Part shown: positions 1 to 8,900 of the stretch, piece after piece
How positions within the stretch are numbered: position 1 is the first letter of the stretch
Layout: every line of letters begins with the position of its first letter
NCBI GenBank assembly: GCA_039555135.1
Contig: CP114179.1
Location: forward strand, 3,286,001 to 3,350,000
Source of the DNA: Phycisphaeraceae bacterium D3-23
Lineage (GTDB): Bacteria; Planctomycetota; Phycisphaerae; Phycisphaerales; Phycisphaeraceae
DNA length: 64,000 bases
Direction of reading: 5' to 3'
Notes under the pieces: generated by a model
Seen by the model: the letters and a program-made list of their open reading frames with translations, nothing else
The model's database searches: none
Told to the model about the DNA's origin: nothing
Translations under genes and position numbers: made by a program

Positions 1-1
1 G

Positions 2-973
2 CTCGAACGCCGCACCCGGCACGCCGCGCGCTGCTTCAAGACGGTGGCCGACGATGCGCATCCCAACGCGAGCGGCGCGGAGGGTCAGTCGTACCTCTTC
101 GCGCTGCACGACACCGACGCGCAGAAACTCGTCGGAATCAGCGGGCTCGAGTCCAAGCTTGGCGGGTTCCACCCGTTCTATTACTACAAGGTCGAGACGA
201 GTGTCCACGAGTCCAAGGCGCTCGATACACGCAAGGAGATCCCGACGCTCCAGCTTGTCGCCGAACACGACGGGCCTTCCGAACTGTGCAGCCTGTTCCT
301 GCACCCGGCTTACCGGCAGGGCGGCACGGGCCGGGTCCTGTCGGTCTCGCGATTCCTCTACATGGCGCAGTACCCGACGCTCTTCGACCCGACGGTGATC
401 GCGGAGATGCGCGGTGTGATCGATGACTCGGGGCGCAGCCCGTTCTGGGATGCGGTGGGAACGCACTTCTTCGGCATGGACTTCCCGATGGCGGACTACC
501 TGTCGATCAAGGTGAAGGAACTCACCGGCGAGCTCTTGCCGCGCCACCCGATCTATGTGCCGCTGCTACCGAAGACGGCGCAGGCAGTGGTGGGCAAGGT
601 CCACCCCAAGACCGAGCCGGCGCTCGCGATCCTGCGGCGCGAGGGTTTCGACTACAACGGCTGGGTGAACATCTTCGAGGGCGGGCCGGTCATCACAAGT
701 CAGCGCGACTCGATCCGCGGTGTGCGCGAGAGCAAAGAGACGATCATCGCGTCGGTCGTGGACCGTGAGATCGAGAGTGAGCAGTACGTCGTCAGCGTGA
801 GCGATCACGACCGGGTGTTCGCTGCGTGTGAGGCCCGGCTCAGGATCGAGGACGGCTGCGTTACATTGACCCATGAAGTGGCGAAGGCTTTGCAGGTCGG
901 CGTGGGCGATACGGTGCGCTATGTGAAGCTTAGGCCTGATAAGCCGGGTGAAACGCAAGGGGCTAAGCCGTGA
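2..973 (+). CDS. astA: Arginine N-succinyltransferase (5'-truncated by window edge)
   Basis: Transfers succinate from succinyl-CoA to the alpha-amino group of arginine, the first step of the AST arginine-degradation pathway in the cytoplasm. The frame is open from base 2. The residues before the internal GTG at 44 (LERRTRHAARCF) still align with the AstA N-terminus, so the true start lies upstream of the window and roughly 20 residues are missing. Family signatures seen are SELCSLFLHP, a GRVLSVSRFLYMAQ segment, AEMRGVID...SPFWDAVG and LLPRHPIYVPLLP. The gene overlaps astD by four bases (GTGA), so the two are probably translationally coupled. Strong family match. Confidence 0.9.
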   Translation, partial: LERRTRHAARCFKTVADDAHPNASGAEGQSYLFALHDTDAQKLVGISGLESKLGGFHPFYYYKVETSVHESKALDTRKEIPTLQLVAEHDGPSELCSLFLHPAYRQGGTGRVLSVSRFLYMAQYPTLFDPTVIAEMRGVIDDSGRSPFWDAVGTHFFGMDFPMADYLSIKVKELTGELLPRHPIYVPLLPKTAQAVVGKVHPKTEPALAILRREGFDYNGWVNIFEGGPVITSQRDSIRGVRESKETIIASVVDREIESEQYVVSVSDHDRVFAACEARLRIEDGCVTLTHEVAKALQVGVGDTVRYVKLRPDKPGETQGAKP

Positions 974-2454
974 GTGATGCCAAGGGACACCACATCGCCG
1001 GCGTGTGGGTGCGGGGCGAAGGCGAGGTCTTCGCCGCCACCAACCCCGCGACGGGCGAGGCGTATTGGCGCGGCCCAGCCGCGACCGAGGGGGAGGTCGA
1101 TCGCGCGGTGAAGGCGGCGCGCGGCGCGCTGCCGGGGTGGTCCATGCTCGCGTTTGCCGACCGCGTCGCGGTGCTGGGACGCTACCGGGACGTGTTGGAA
1201 AAACGCAAAGACGCGATCGCCCGCATCATCAGCGACGAGACGGGCAAGCCGCTGTGGGAGGCGGCGACCGAGGCCGGGGCGATGGTGGGCAAGGTTGGGC
1301 TGACGCTGGCCGCGTTCGAGCAGCGGCAGGGCGCACAGTCGTTCGCGATGGGCGACGCGACGGGCGCGCTGCGCTACAAGCCACACGGCGTGTTGGCGGT
1401 GTTTGGCCCGTTCAACCTCCCGGGCCACCTGCCCAACGGACACATCGTCCCCGCGCTGCTCGCGGGCAACACCATCGTCCTCAAACCCAGTGAGCAGACG
1501 CCGGTGATCGGTGAAGTCATGGCCGACGCCTGGCAAGACGCGGGCCTGCCCGACGGCGCACTCAACTTGGTGCAAGGCGCACGCGACACCGGCGTCGCGC
1601 TTGCCAATCACCCGGGGCACGACGGGATCCTCTTCACGGGCAGCTACAACGTCGGCGCGGCGCTGCACCGCACGCTGGTCGATGCGCCGCAGAAGATCCT
1701 CGCGCTCGAGATGGGCGGCAATAACCCGCTGGTCGTCCACCGGACGCCCGACATCGACGCCGCGTGCTACACGATCATCAACTCGGCCTACATCACCGCC
1801 GGCCAGCGGTGCACCGATGCGCGGCGGTTGATCCTGATCGAGGGTGATGAGGCCGACGCGGTCCTCAAACGCCTGGTCGAGATGGTCGGCCTGATCCGTT
1901 TTGGACTGCCCAGCGACACGCCCGAGCCGTACTACGGCCCGCTCATCAACGCCGCGGCCGCCGACGCGCTGCTAAAGGCGCAGGACGACCTTGTCGCGCG
2001 CGGCGGCAAATCGCTTGTGACGATGGGCCGCTCCGAGCGGTGCGATGCGCTCCTGTCGCCCGCTCTGATCGACGTGACGGATGTCGCCGACCGCCGGGAC
2101 GCGGAGTTCTTTGGCCCGCTGCTGCAGGTGGTCCGTGTGCCCGACTTTTCGGCCGCGATCGACGAGGCCAATGACACACGCTACGGGCTTTCGGCTTCGC
2201 TGCTCAGCGCAGACCGTACGCTCTACGATCAGTTTTACACGCACATCCGCGCGGGCATCATCAACTGGAACAAGCCCACTAGCGGCGCGAGCGGGAAGCT
2301 GCCCTTCGGCGGCATCGGCAAGAGCGGGAACCACCGCCCCAGCGGCTTCTTCGCGGCCGACTACTGCGCTTACCCCGTCGCGTCGGTCGAGCAGGAGGAC
2401 CTGCCGATGCCGGCGGCGCCGGCCTGCGGGCTCGAGGCGTTGATGGAGGGCTGA
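970..2454 (+). CDS. astD: N-succinylglutamate 5-semialdehyde dehydrogenase
   Basis: An NAD-dependent aldehyde dehydrogenase oxidising succinylglutamate semialdehyde to succinylglutamate in the AST pathway. At 494 residues it has the normal family length. Visible motifs are the NAD-loop segment FTGSYNVG, the general base Glu247 in LEMGGNN, and the nucleophile Cys281 in AGQRCTDARR. The start is the GTG of the GTGA overlap with astA. Linkage to astA favours AstD over other aldehyde dehydrogenases. astB, astC and astE are not in the window, so they lie elsewhere or upstream. Transcription ends at the hairpin about 60 bases downstream. Confidence 0.92.
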   Translation: MSDAKGHHIAGVWVRGEGEVFAATNPATGEAYWRGPAATEGEVDRAVKAARGALPGWSMLAFADRVAVLGRYRDVLEKRKDAIARIISDETGKPLWEAATEAGAMVGKVGLTLAAFEQRQGAQSFAMGDATGALRYKPHGVLAVFGPFNLPGHLPNGHIVPALLAGNTIVLKPSEQTPVIGEVMADAWQDAGLPDGALNLVQGARDTGVALANHPGHDGILFTGSYNVGAALHRTLVDAPQKILALEMGGNNPLVVHRTPDIDAACYTIINSAYITAGQRCTDARRLILIEGDEADAVLKRLVEMVGLIRFGLPSDTPEPYYGPLINAAAADALLKAQDDLVARGGKSLVTMGRSERCDALLSPALIDVTDVADRRDAEFFGPLLQVVRVPDFSAAIDEANDTRYGLSASLLSADRTLYDQFYTHIRAGIINWNKPTSGASGKLPFGGIGKSGNHRPSGFFAADYCAYPVASVEQEDLPMPAAPACGLEALMEG

Positions 2455-2510
2455 TCCGGTCGGTCGCGGATATGGGCGCCGGCGTCAACGGTGTTGTTGT
2501 GTACACAAAA

Positions 2511-2538
2511 AAACACCCCGCGCCAGCGGGGTGTTTTT
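2511..2538. terminator. Bidirectional rho-independent terminator
   Basis: A perfect 11-bp stem (2511-2521 pairs with 2526-2536) with the four-base loop GCCA. It has a T run on the plus strand and an A run at 2507-2513 that serves as the T run for the minus strand. It sits between the convergent astD (ends 2454) and the beta-helix gene (ends 2559), so it can stop transcription from both sides. Confidence 0.93.
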
Positions 2539-2558
2539 GCTTAGTTGGATGGGGGGAT

Positions 2559-4604
2559 TCAGTTGCCTTGCACCAGCGTAAACCCGTCCTGATAGTACTG
2601 GACCACATCGGCGATCGTCGTTGCCGGGTCGCTTTCGGTGAGCTCGTCGGCGAGCAGGATCATCAGGTCGTCGACCGGGTCGTTCCGGGCGTTGAAGCGG
2701 CCGATGCGTCGCATGTAGTTTTCGACGCTGACACTCGCGTCGGCGTAGAGGCCGTGGGCGATGTTCTGGCGGTTATTGATGAACCGGACGCCTGCGACGA
2801 TGCGCTGGTCGCGGTAGTGGGTCGAGAACATATCGTCCCCGCTGGGCGTGGGCAGGAACGCGTCGTTGTTGCTGATGGTGATGTTCTCGAGGGCGTGGCT
2901 GGCGCTGGCGCGGACGGCCTCGTTGCGGTCCGAGCCGTGAACGCCGTTGTCCACGAAGAGGTTTCGGTCGACCAGGACGTTGCGTGCCCGGGTGATCTTG
3001 ACCGCGAGGTTGCGTGGCGCGTCGATGGGCCAGCCGATGGTGCGGGCGAACACGTTATCCTGCATGGTGACATCGACGTAGTTGATGACGTCTTCGGGGC
3101 CGTTGTCGCCTAGCTCAACGGGGTAGGGGCAGCCGAGGAAGAGGTTGTCGCGGATCGAGACGTCGCGGCACCAGTCTTCGATTTCGCAGCGGATTTTGAG
3201 CGAGAGGTATGACTCGCGTGAGAACACGCAGCCCTCGATGGTCATCTGGGTCGAGTCGCTGAAGTAGACGTTGTGGCTTCGGCCGGTGCGGTAGGCGTCG
3301 TCGACATCGTCGATCCAGCCGTTGTGGTCGAAGACGCATTCGGTGAGGGCGATGCCCGCGGCGTGCTTGATGTACATGCCGTGCGCGTCGTCGCCGTCGA
3401 GCCGGTAGGCGTTTCGGATGATGCAGCGGTTGAAGCGGATGTTGGTGAGGCGGGTATCTTCCGGGTCGTCGTCGGTGCGGATCATGACGTTGGTGTGGAA
3501 GTACTCGATGAGGCAACCCTGGATGACGACGTTCTCGGCGCGGGCCATGTGCAGGCCGAACTCGCGGTAGCTGCCGCCGCCGTCGAAGTCGGGGCTCTCG
3601 GGGTCGCGTTGGTTGGCGTAAAAGTGGAGGTCGCGGATGACGAGGTTGTCGACGTAGAGGTACTTCATGGCGCTGCCGCCGTTGGAGTCGATACGGGGGC
3701 GCGGGTCGTCGGCGTCGCCGTAGGCCCCGATGATCATGGGCTCGAGGGCGGAGCGTCCGGACTTGTGCCAGGCGCGGAAGTCGCCTGTTTCGTCGACAGG
3801 CATCTCCCAGACATCGCCGCGTTTGAGCAGGAGCCAGTCTGGCCGAGTGTCGCGGACCAGGGCGTAGCCGCGGTCGAGCGTGCGGACGGCGGTCTGTGGG
3901 GATCGGCCGTTGTTACTGTCGTTTCCGGTGGAACTCGAGACGTAGATGATGCGGCCGTCGGCGGGCAGTTCCCACTCCATGAGCGGGGTGAGCTCGACCG
4001 GGTCGATTGGGTTGGGCGGCTCGACAACGGGGGGGAGGACGACGACGGGCACTCGGCCGCCGTCTTTCCTTGCCCCGCGGATGTCGATCCGCTGGGTGGC
4101 CCGCGTCTGGTCTGCGCCGGGTGCGCGGATAGTGACGTGCAGGGTGTACTCGCCCTCTTCCAACGCGGCGAGTTTCTCTTGATCCACCGACCAGTCGGGG
4201 CCGGAGGTCGTGTGGGTAAAGCTGCTGACGACGCCGCCTTCCTTCGCGGAGGACACCTGGTACAGCAGGTCGCCGCCGGTCGGGATCGACGCCGAGACGA
4301 CCATCGGGTAGCCCCCGGCCTCGGTAGTTGATTCGCGGTCGATCACGATCGCGTTGCCCGACGAGACCCAGAGGATCTGCGCGTGCCGGCTGTCGGTCGG
4401 GGCCGAGAAGGTCTCGTGGTAGGTAACCGGATCGAGCCCGTCTCGTGGCTCTTGCACCTCGGCGGCGCGGGAGACGACATTGCCAGAGGGCATGCGTTCC
4501 AGGATGCGGTAGGTCTCGGCCGAGGCGGAGGACACCAGCAAACAGCCGAGCACCAAAGCAAAGACAGCTTGGAGTCGGCGTAGACGATGAGCGCGGATTT
4601 TCAT
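2559..4604 (-). CDS. Secreted right-handed parallel beta-helix protein (short paralogue)
   Basis: A predicted exported protein of 681 residues when started at ATG 4604, which gives a good Sec signal peptide (basic start, LQAVFALVLGCLLV, cleavage near ASA-E). A TTG start at 4688 would put 28 residues before the signal and is less likely. Residues about 80-175 hold one copy of a roughly 100-residue module (PTGGDLL...EGEYTLHV) that recurs five times in the divergent gene at 5991. A Pro-rich linker follows, and from about 219 comes a parallel beta-helix of the pectate-lyase/epimerase superfold (RIIYVSSSTGNDSNNG, then many N/I/V-rich coils). Family knowledge suggests polysaccharide binding, cleavage or epimerisation; the substrate is unknown. 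Confidence 0.8.
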   Translation of the reverse strand: MKIRAHRLRRLQAVFALVLGCLLVSSASAETYRILERMPSGNVVSRAAEVQEPRDGLDPVTYHETFSAPTDSRHAQILWVSSGNAIVIDRESTTEAGGYPMVVSASIPTGGDLLYQVSSAKEGGVVSSFTHTTSGPDWSVDQEKLAALEEGEYTLHVTIRAPGADQTRATQRIDIRGARKDGGRVPVVVLPPVVEPPNPIDPVELTPLMEWELPADGRIIYVSSSTGNDSNNGRSPQTAVRTLDRGYALVRDTRPDWLLLKRGDVWEMPVDETGDFRAWHKSGRSALEPMIIGAYGDADDPRPRIDSNGGSAMKYLYVDNLVIRDLHFYANQRDPESPDFDGGGSYREFGLHMARAENVVIQGCLIEYFHTNVMIRTDDDPEDTRLTNIRFNRCIIRNAYRLDGDDAHGMYIKHAAGIALTECVFDHNGWIDDVDDAYRTGRSHNVYFSDSTQMTIEGCVFSRESYLSLKIRCEIEDWCRDVSIRDNLFLGCPYPVELGDNGPEDVINYVDVTMQDNVFARTIGWPIDAPRNLAVKITRARNVLVDRNLFVDNGVHGSDRNEAVRASASHALENITISNNDAFLPTPSGDDMFSTHYRDQRIVAGVRFINNRQNIAHGLYADASVSVENYMRRIGRFNARNDPVDDLMILLADELTESDPATTIADVVQYYQDGFTLVQGN

Positions 4605-5289
4605 ACGGCTAAATCCCAGTCCGGCCCGCGCAGCGACAATCCTATGGATCGCGCACCACAACAGCCAGAATAAAGTTAGGGGCAGCAACTCACACGCAGG
4701 GTGCCGTGGTAGTGCCGACCGATGTCAACGGCAGCCAACCCATCCATGAGCCAGCCGTTGAACGAGACCCGTTGCACCACGCATCGGGTTCGCAGACACG
4801 GCGTCGCTTTGGCGGCGGGCCATGCTCTCGTTCGGCGGCGAGTATAGTCAGATAAGACTAGGTCATACAGGGGCCTTCAGATTTTTTGGCGTTTTTCCGC
4901 ATTAAAACGGCTTAATGTGGGATTTTGGCCCCGGGTAAGTCGCTAGTCCTGCGGGAGTTCTGTGCGGTGTTAAAAAGGGTTCATCCCGTAAAAAAAAATT
5001 GCATTCGCTGTGATCTAAGCCCGTTTCCAAGGGGAAACAAGATCGATGCGGACCGCGCGGCGATCGGCGAGGTATCAAGCGGCTCGCTCGGCGGCGGTCG
5101 GAAGATGTCATACATCGAATCGACTGAAACGACGCCGCCAATCGGTGGGAATCGAACAGTCGGCTTAGAGAGGGGAGGGATTGCCGGTCTTTAGCTGACT
5201 AAAGTGACAAGTCCAGCGCATCTGTACGGATCGCATCAACGGTTATCGGGCTTGTTTTGCATTGTGGGCGCGCCTTGGGAGGGTGACAC
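4605..5289. other. Long intergenic region with divergent promoters expected
   Basis: About 685 bases without a convincing gene, between a minus-strand and a plus-strand transcription unit. It is more AT-rich than its surroundings and includes an A-rich tract near 4990. A small perfect hairpin lies at 5023-5038 (6-bp stem, loop AAGG). The open frame at 4925-5194 has no recognisable protein character. No clear -35/-10 pair or known riboswitch core could be assigned. The last ~95 bases (5195-5290) may hold decayed NusG N-domain sequence. Confidence 0.5.
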
Positions 5290-5796
5290 GTGAACTCGGG
5301 AGCGATGGTGTTGGCACCGCTTAACCCGATCGACCAGCGACAGCTTGTCGAGAGTCTGAGCGCGATCGCACACGTGCGGTCGCAAGGCGGCAAGCTCCAC
5401 CTACATCCGTTCATTGAACAGGGTGTCTGGGTTGAAGTGATGTCGGGCCCATTCGAGGGAACGCGCGGTGTGGTTGATCGAAGTACAAGGCCCGGTCGCC
5501 TGCTGCTCCAGGTCGATGTGCTCGGGCAGGGATCGACGCTCGACGTCGATGCCGGCTTGCTGGCTCGCGTCGATGTCCAGGCTGCTGGCGGCCTGACCTG
5601 CCGCGTTCGGGTCGGTCCACGAGAGGTGTTTCGCCTGCTGTGTGCTTCGCGGCAAACGCAGTCCAGAGGGCCGGAGGCCGCGCGTCTTGGGCGTGTTCGC
5701 GGTGAAACGGGACGGGTTGTATGCGTTGTATCGTTTGGGCTGCTTATCCGTGATCGTCGGGACGTTGGCGGTCGCGCGTTGGGTGTCGAGGCGTGA
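5290..5796 (+). CDS. Truncated NusG/UpxY-like KOW-domain protein (possible pseudogene)
   Basis: Residues about 14-95 match the C-terminal half of NusG-like specialised antiterminators of the RfaH/UpxY/LoaP type. An amphipathic linker (RQLVESLSAIAHV) is followed by a KOW beta-barrel (GVWVEVMSGPFEGTRGVV, then a VLGQGSTLDVD strand). Such factors normally have an N-terminal NGN domain of about 100 residues that contacts RNA polymerase. It is absent here, because an in-frame TGA lies six bases before the GTG start. The ~70 residues after the KOW look like translated non-coding DNA. Homologous antiterminators often sit at the head of EPS operons, which fits this position. It could be a relic, a frameshifted gene or a KOW-only protein. 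Confidence 0.55.
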   Translation: MNSGAMVLAPLNPIDQRQLVESLSAIAHVRSQGGKLHLHPFIEQGVWVEVMSGPFEGTRGVVDRSTRPGRLLLQVDVLGQGSTLDVDAGLLARVDVQAAGGLTCRVRVGPREVFRLLCASRQTQSRGPEAARLGRVRGETGRVVCVVSFGLLIRDRRDVGGRALGVEA

Positions 5797-5990
5797 CACG
5801 GCGTGGGTCGCATCGGTTGTGTAGGTTGTCCGTTTCTCGGTGTGAAGCTGGTAGGGATATGCGGGTAACGCATCAGAATTACGTCGCTCGATCGTCTGGG
5901 TCCAAGAACGTGTTGACAGATGCACCCGATGACGTCCTTGAGTGGCGTGAGCCGCCGGAGTCGACCGTGAAGTTGGGCAGGAGTGAAGGC

Positions 5991-8900
5991 ATGATGTTCG
6001 CCAATATGTTTGTCAGTGATCGGCCGCGGACGCGGTGGGCCGGCCCCATCGTGTTGCTGTGCTGCGCCGTGTTGATGGCGCTAGCCGCGGGCCCTGCGCG
6101 GGCGTCGATCGTGTACGTCAGCGGCATCAGTGGGATCGACGATGGCCAGCGCGTCACCGGCGAACTGAACCTACAAACGCACGTCATCGGCCGCGCCGAC
6201 ATGACGCTCTACGAGCTCTCCGGCCCGATCAGCCGCTACTACGCCCGCACGGGCCCCACCCCCGCGCTGTCGGTCGATGCGCTGACGGGCAAAGCCATCC
6301 CCTGGGACATCTCGACGTTCCCCGAGGGCGATTACCAGCTGCGGGTGACGGCGGTGCTCAAGGACGGTGCGGACCACTCGGCAACGGTTCGGTTCTCGAT
6401 CCGGCACGACTTGACAAATACCGAACAAAACAGTATCTTGATTGACGTGGACGAGACCCTTCCCCCGGCCCAAGACGGCGGCGAGAGCGGTGCGCAAGTA
6501 CCGCAGGTCGTGGTGGTGGGGGGCAGTTCAAGCGACTCGGGCCCCGTCAGCGTGCTGGGCAATCTTGAGGCCGCCAGCGAACTCCCCGCAGTACATTTCC
6601 GCGACCAGCCCGACAACTACACCCGTGGCTCGGGCGGTGTGCTACGTGTGGGCATCGGCGGGCCGATGCCTGCGGGCGGCGACATCATTGTGATCGCTTG
6701 GTCGAAGACCGAGGCACGCATTATTGATGAATTCGCACACGCGCTCGACCTGGACGACCCCGCGATTCGTGCAGATCGGCTCGATTTGCTGCCCGCCGGC
6801 GAGACGCAGATCCAGTTGCTGGTCCGCCAAGCGTCGCAGATCCACCAAATCGTCCGGATGAACCTCGACATTGTGGTCCGCGATACCCCCGAGTCGGCGC
6901 TGCCGGAGGTCGGCTTTGTCGATCCACCCAGCACTTACGAGCGCGGCAGCGGTGAAGCGATCCGTGTCAGCCTGGCCCAATCGATGCCCGAGGGCGGCGA
7001 CATCCTCGCGCTGGCGTGGTCGAAGGAAGAACAGCGGATGGTCGAGGCGTTCGCGTTCATCGTGGGCGACGACCTGCTGATCCCGGCGCAGGCACTGGAC
7101 GTGCTCCCCGCCGGGGGTATCCAGCTCCAGTTGCTGGCTCGGCTGAACAACGAATTGCAGCAGCGTGTGACCCATGCGCTCCAGCTCAACGAGGCCGTGG
7201 TGCCCGAGCCGCCTACCGTGGTGCCGCTGCCCGGCGTGGGCTTTGTTGCGCCGCCCTCGACGTACCACCACGCATCGGGCGAAGATGTCGCGGTCTCCGT
7301 CGTCGGCCCGATGCCCAGCAACGCAGACATCGTCGTCGTCGCTTGGTCAGACAGCCAGCAGGGCATGGTTTCGGACTTCGCGTTCACGATGGATAGCGGC
7401 GACTGGCGTATCCCCGCCGAGCAGATGGAGCTGCTGCCGCTGGGCCGAGTTGAGGTCCAGCTGCTGCTCCGCCGGGACAACGAAGTACACTCGGTCACAG
7501 CGCACCAGATGGAGATCGCGCCGCCGACCCCGGTCGTCCTGCCGACCCCCGACCCCGACTTCCGCCCCGTGGTTTCGTTTGGCCAGACGCCCACGCAGCA
7601 TGCCATCGGCTCGGGTCAGGGGATCGATATCCAGTCGACCGGCGCCTTCCCAGAGGGCACCGACCTGCTGGTGATTGCCTGGTCGGTCGATCTGGGTCAA
7701 CTGGTGGACGCGTTCGCGTTTACGCTGAGCGACGGTCCCCTTGAGATCACCGCCGCGCAGATGGACCTGCTGCCTGCGGGCGATGTCATCCTGCAGCTCA
7801 TGCCGCGTGCCGACAACAGCGCCTACGCCCAGGTGACGCACCGCATCAACATTGTGCAGCCCGGCAGTAGCGGCGGCGGCGAGGTCGATGTGCTGCCCAA
7901 TAGCGGCGAGCCGGGCAACACGACGGACCCGATGCCCGACGACGGGCCTGACAGCAGCCCCGACGGCAACCCCGACGGCAACCCCGACGAGACGATTGAC
8001 GGCAGCGACGCTGAGCCCGGCGATGGTGGCGACGGCGAAGGCCCCAAGCCGGATGCGGTCGAGGTTACCTTTGCCAGCGGCACCGCCAACACGCACCTGC
8101 GTGGGGCGAACGCGCCGCTTGCGCTGTCGTTCTCGGGGCCACTCCCGTCGGGCTCGAGTATCCGGGTGCAGGCCTGGTCTACGGACCTGGACCGCTACGT
8201 CTCGCTCTTCACGCAGACGCTCGACGAGGGGCCTTGGGAGATCGCATCGACCCAGCTCGACCTGCTTGCCGACGGCAGCTACCGCATCGACGTTGCGCTG
8301 TTTGTGCCCGGCGAGCCCGCCGCCCACGTCCAGCACCACCTGATTGTCAGCTCGCCCAACGCGGGCGACCAGGACGCTTCGCCCGAATCTCCCGCCGCCG
8401 GGTTTACGGCCTACACACGCTCGGACGACACCCGGGTGATCTACGTTTCGGCCGATGGCGATGATGCCAACAACGGGCTGGCGCCCGGCACGGCGGTGCG
8501 TACGCTTGAGCGCGGCGCGGAGCTGGTGCGCGACGGGAGGCCCGACTGGATGCTGGTCCGCCGCGGCGATGTGTTCGACCTGCCTGTCGATGAGAACGGC
8601 CCGTTCCGCTACTGGGACAAGGGCGGCCGATCCTACGACGAGCCCATGATCGTCGGCGCGTATGGCGATGCGAACGCGCCGCGCCCCCGCATCAACTCGA
8701 ACGGACGCGGCGTGCTCCGCAGCATCAGTGAGTCGCACCTGGTCTTCCGTGACCTGCACTTCACCGCCAACTTCCGCGACCCCCATGGGCCCGAGTTTGA
8801 TGGCGGCGACGAGATGGAGACCGGCATCAGCGTTAGCGCGACGACCGACCTCCGTTTCGAGGCCTGCCTGGTCGAGTACTTCTCGATGAACATCATGTTC

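Noticed and set aside
4984-5050. c-di-GMP riboswitch (GEMM-type) upstream of the beta-helix gene
   Set aside because: Searched by eye for the conserved core; only a small GTTTCC hairpin is present, not the riboswitch core.
4925-5194. 89-codon open frame upstream of the KOW fragment
   Set aside because: No protein-like pattern and no domain; does not resemble an NGN domain.
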